DNA from: Oscillospiraceae bacterium
GTDB taxonomy: Bacteria; Bacillota; Clostridia; Oscillospirales; Oscillospiraceae
DNA length: 7,576 nt
NCBI GenBank assembly: GCA_017405545.1
Contig: JAFRAF010000204.1
Coordinates: forward strand, 1 to 7,576
Direction of reading: 5' to 3'
The position numbers were made by a program, and so were the translations under genes. The notes beneath the pieces were generated by a model, which saw only the letters and a program-made list of their open reading frames with translations, made no database searches and was not told the origin of the DNA. Positions 5,282 to 7,576 of the stretch are shown piece by piece. Positions within the stretch are counted from its first letter, which is position 1. Each line of letters starts with the position of its first letter.

Positions 5282-5893
5282 CTACATTTCACAAAAAGCC
5301 CTGAGTATGCTCAGGCCTACGCGCCCGCTCTTCTCCGGGTGGAACTGGCAGCCCATCACATTGTCCCTCGCCACCGCCGCCGTGAGCTCTATGTCGTACT
5401 CGGTGGAGGCCGTGATATACCGGCTGTCGCAGTCCGCGTAGTAGCTGTGCACGAAATATGCGTGGTCGTTTTCATTTATATACTTGAACAGTCCCGTCGG
5501 GCCCTTGGGCAGGTGCAGGGCGTTCCAGCCTATGTGGGGCACCTTCAGCTCCCTGTTTATCTTCGGGCGCATATCCACCACGCTGCCGGGTATGAGTCCC
5601 AGGCCCCTGTGCTCGCCGTACTCAAAGCTCCGGTCGAAGAGCATCTGCATGCCCAGACATATGCCCAGTATGGGCTTGCCGTCCCCAGCGGCCCGCTTCA
5701 GGGCCTCGTCCAGTCCGGCCCGCCGCAGGCTCTCCGCCGCGTCGCCGAAGGCCCCGACCCCGGGGAGGATTATCTTGTCGGCGGCGCTTATCTCCTTCTC
5801 ATCGCCGCTGACAAGCACGGGAGCGCCTATCATGGCAAATGAGCTTTTTAGGGAAAAGAGGTTCCCAACGCCGTAATCAACTATAACTATCAT
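5282..5893 (-). CDS. hisH: Imidazole glycerol phosphate synthase glutaminase subunit HisH
   Basis: Class I glutamine amidotransferase that hydrolyses glutamine and channels ammonia to HisF. It has 203 residues from the ATG 5893-5891. The start fits because the family opens MIVIVDYGVGNL and AGGGA lies 7 bases upstream; a GTG three bases earlier would add only one Met. The catalytic triad is visible: the nucleophile Cys in GICLGMQ (residue 79) and His185/Glu187 in QFHPEKS. The oxyanion strand motif LPGVGAFGDA is also present. Its start shares one base with the hisB stop (TGATG), so the two are probably coupled. Confidence 0.96.
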   Translation of the reverse strand: MIVIVDYGVGNLFSLKSSFAMIGAPVLVSGDEKEISAADKIILPGVGAFGDAAESLRRAGLDEALKRAAGDGKPILGICLGMQMLFDRSFEYGEHRGLGLIPGSVVDMRPKINRELKVPHIGWNALHLPKGPTGLFKYINENDHAYFVHSYYADCDSRYITASTEYDIELTAAVARDNVMGCQFHPEKSGRVGLSILRAFCEM

Positions 5894-6504
5894 CACAGTA
5901 TCCCTTTTGTGGAGGGTATTGCGCCGTCCAGCTCCGGATCGATGGCCGCAGCCTGCTTCAATGCCCGGCCGAAGGCCTTGAACACAGCCTCGGCTATGTG
6001 GTGTGAATTGGTCCCGTCCAGCATCTTTATGTGCAGGGTCATGCCGCTTGATCGCACAAGGCCCTGGAAAAACTCCTCCACCAGCTCTGTGTCAAAGCTG
6101 CCTATTTTCTCCGTGGGGATGTCCACATTATAGCGCAGGCAGGAGCGCCCGGACAGGTCCACTGCGCACAGTACGAGGGCCTCATCCATAGGCAGTATGA
6201 TGCTGCCGTAGCGCGTTATGCCGCGCTTGTCATCCAGAGCTCCCGATATGGCCTCTCCCAGGGCGATGCCTATGTCCTCCACGCTATGGTGGTCGTCCAC
6301 CCGGGTGTCTCCAACGCATTTAAGCCCCAGCCCGAAGCCGCTGTGTCTGGAAAACAGGCTGAGCATGTGGTCCAGAAAGCCCACGCCGCTGTCTATCGTC
6401 AATGGTTCTGTAAAATCGCAGTCTCCCCCGTCCAGGGCCAGGTACAGCTGTATATCGGTCTCCGCCGTCTTTCTGTTTACACTTTTTTCGCGCATCTCTA
6501 CCAT
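5893..6504 (-). CDS. hisB: Imidazoleglycerol-phosphate dehydratase HisB (monofunctional)
   Basis: Mn-dependent enzyme that dehydrates imidazole glycerol phosphate to imidazole acetol phosphate. It has 203 residues, with no fused histidinol-phosphatase domain, as is usual outside enterobacteria. Metal-binding and active-site motifs are intact: GFLDHML (about 42-48), DDHHSVEDIGIALGEA (about 69-84), and NSHHIAEAVFKAFGRAL (about 166-182). The ATG at 6504 has AGGG 5 bases upstream. An in-frame ATG at 6495, three codons later, is an alternative. It begins 13 bases after the hisG stop, with no hisD or hisC between them. Confidence 0.97.
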   Translation of the reverse strand: MVEMREKSVNRKTAETDIQLYLALDGGDCDFTEPLTIDSGVGFLDHMLSLFSRHSGFGLGLKCVGDTRVDDHHSVEDIGIALGEAISGALDDKRGITRYGSIILPMDEALVLCAVDLSGRSCLRYNVDIPTEKIGSFDTELVEEFFQGLVRSSGMTLHIKMLDGTNSHHIAEAVFKAFGRALKQAAAIDPELDGAIPSTKGIL

Positions 6505-6517
6505 CCTTTCCCTGAGA

Positions 6518-7147
6518 TCATTTAATGATCGCCTCTACATTCCGGCAGAGCCGGCTGATCTGCTCGTTCTTGAATTTGAAATAGGCCTTGTTGGCTATGA
6601 GTCTGGCGCTGATGGGGATGATCGTCTCCAGCGGCGCAAGGCCGTTTTCCTGCAGGGTCTTGCCCGTCTCCACGATGTCGACTATCACGTCGGACAGGCC
6701 CAGTATGGGGGCCAGCTCTATGGAGCCGTTGAGCTTTATTATATCTATCTCCCTGCTCCGGCTCTGGTAATATTCCCTCGCAATATTCGGGAACTTTGTG
6801 GCCACTCTCAGGGTGCGGCTGCGGCTGTCCCGGAAGTCCGCCGGCCCCGCCACGCACATGCGGCACTTGCCCATGTCCAGGTCCAGCAGCTCATATATGT
6901 CCGGGCTGTACTCCAGCAGTATGTCCTTGCCCGCCACGCCTATGTCTGCGGCGCCGCGTTCCACATATATGGCCACGTCGGAGGGCTTCACCCAGAAGTA
7001 TCTGACGCCCAGCTCCGGATTTTCAAAGGTGAGCCTCCTGTTTTCCTCCTTAAGACTGGGACAGGCGTAGCCCGCCTGCTCAAAAATGTCATAGACCTTC
7101 TCCCCCAGCCGGCCCTTCGGCAGGGCTATATTTATCATCTCATCCAA
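6518..7147 (-). CDS. hisG: ATP phosphoribosyltransferase catalytic subunit HisG, short form
   Basis: Joins PRPP and ATP to make phosphoribosyl-ATP, the first and committed step of the pathway. At about 209 residues it is the short form (HisGS), which lacks the C-terminal histidine-binding domain and depends on HisZ. This agrees with hisZ lying directly upstream. Motifs include NIALPKGRLGEKVYDIF at the N-terminus, ADIGVAGKDIL, and the signature ELAPILGLSDVIVDIVETGKTL. I prefer the TTG at 7147-7145, because GGGAGG (7162-7157) is 9 bases upstream; the in-frame ATG at 7138 would have only a weak site. The two starts differ by three residues (MDE before MINIALPKG). The first base of the TTG lies 6 bases after the hisZ stop. 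Confidence 0.96.
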   Translation of the reverse strand: MDEMINIALPKGRLGEKVYDIFEQAGYACPSLKEENRRLTFENPELGVRYFWVKPSDVAIYVERGAADIGVAGKDILLEYSPDIYELLDLDMGKCRMCVAGPADFRDSRSRTLRVATKFPNIAREYYQSRSREIDIIKLNGSIELAPILGLSDVIVDIVETGKTLQENGLAPLETIIPISARLIANKAYFKFKNEQISRLCRNVEAIIK

Positions 7148-7153
7148 GGCGGC

Positions 7154-7576
7154 TCACCTCCCGTTCGCGTGAATGACTTCCCGGGCTCGTATATTTTCCG
7201 TACCCTCGGGCTGTACTCTCACCGTGTTGCCTTTTGCCCTGCAGCTCTCCGCAAGGGCCACGGTCCGGGCCATATCCCCCGCCGGGTCATAGAGTATGAG
7301 TGTATCTACGTCGTATTCCCGCCTGGCGAACATGAAGCGCTCCAGCTCATCCAGATACACCGCAAAGCCTATGGCCTGGCTGTGCTTGCCCATCTTTATC
7401 ATCAGATTGTCGTACCTGCCGCCGGACAGGACACCCACCGGGATGCCCTTTATAAAGCCCCGGAAAACGAGGCCGTTATAGTAGTCCATATCGTTGACCA
7501 CTGAGAAATCCAAATTGAGATTGCCGAGATTATACAGCTTGAGCAGTCCGCATATCTCCCGCAGGCGCTTTATGAC
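7154..7576 (-). CDS. hisZ: ATP phosphoribosyltransferase regulatory subunit HisZ, 5' partial
   Basis: A paralogue of the histidyl-tRNA synthetase catalytic domain that binds short HisG, activates it and carries histidine feedback control. Only the C-terminal 140 residues are in the window; the frame stays open to the edge. The synthetase-like signature is clear: DMDYYNGLVFRGFIKGIPVGVLSGGRYDNL, then AIGFAVYLDELERF. A short tail of about 50 residues (VDTLILYDPAGDMARTVALA and so on) follows, ending at TGA 7156-7154. A histidyl-tRNA synthetase would normally carry a longer anticodon-binding domain here, and the next gene is short hisG, so HisZ is the better call. Its last codons form the ribosome site for hisG. 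Confidence 0.92.
   Translation of the reverse strand, partial: VIKRLREICGLLKLYNLGNLNLDFSVVNDMDYYNGLVFRGFIKGIPVGVLSGGRYDNLMIKMGKHSQAIGFAVYLDELERFMFARREYDVDTLILYDPAGDMARTVALAESCRAKGNTVRVQPEGTENIRAREVIHANGR

Noticed and set aside
6218..7504. 428-codon plus-strand reading frame opposite hisB, hisG and hisZ
   Set aside because: The minus strand has clear, complete his proteins here; the plus frame is an antisense shadow with no recognisable domain.

Overview
The window (about 58% GC by eye) looks like the chromosome of a Gram-positive anaerobe of the class Clostridia, probably a gut Oscillospirales-type bacterium. The signs are a lipoprotein-type solute-binding protein in place of a periplasmic one, strong GGAGG ribosome sites, TTG and GTG starts, a short-form HisG that needs HisZ, a fused HisIE, and intergenic palindromes of a kind I recall from such genomes. 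The genus cannot be settled from this sequence.

Positions 1-2654, plus strand: a three-gene polar amino acid ABC uptake operon. It encodes a lipid-anchored substrate-binding protein (5' end outside the window), one HisM-type permease and one HisP/GlnQ-type ATPase. A long hairpin lies between the first two genes. A GC-only hairpin holds the ribosome site of the third. A strong hairpin at 2614-2653 probably ends the transcript. The binding protein carries an acidic tether made of 11-residue repeats between its lipid anchor and its ligand domain.

Positions 2655-3148: about 490 bases without a convincing gene, between convergent operons. The stretch is packed with inverted repeats, at least seven distinct hairpins, and looks like a patchwork of dispersed palindromic elements.

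Positions 3149-7576, minus strand: a histidine biosynthesis operon read from right to left, hisZ (5' part outside the window), hisG, hisB, hisH, hisA, hisF, hisIE. The genes are tightly packed, with overlaps or gaps of 13 bases or fewer. HisZ-HisG make phosphoribosyl-ATP, HisIE should carry out the next two steps, HisA isomerises, HisH-HisF make imidazole glycerol phosphate, and HisB dehydrates it. hisD and hisC are not between hisG and hisB.

The most notable observation is an in-frame TAA at codon 43 of hisIE (3671-3673). Both flanks stay in one frame and match the family closely, so this is a single-codon nonsense change or a sequence error. As written, the phosphoribosyl-AMP cyclohydrolase is destroyed while every other complete his gene is intact. 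I see no defence system, mobile-element transposase, CRISPR array or RNA gene. The possible novelty lies in the broken hisIE, the repeat island, and the RNA hairpins and repeat tether of the transporter operon.
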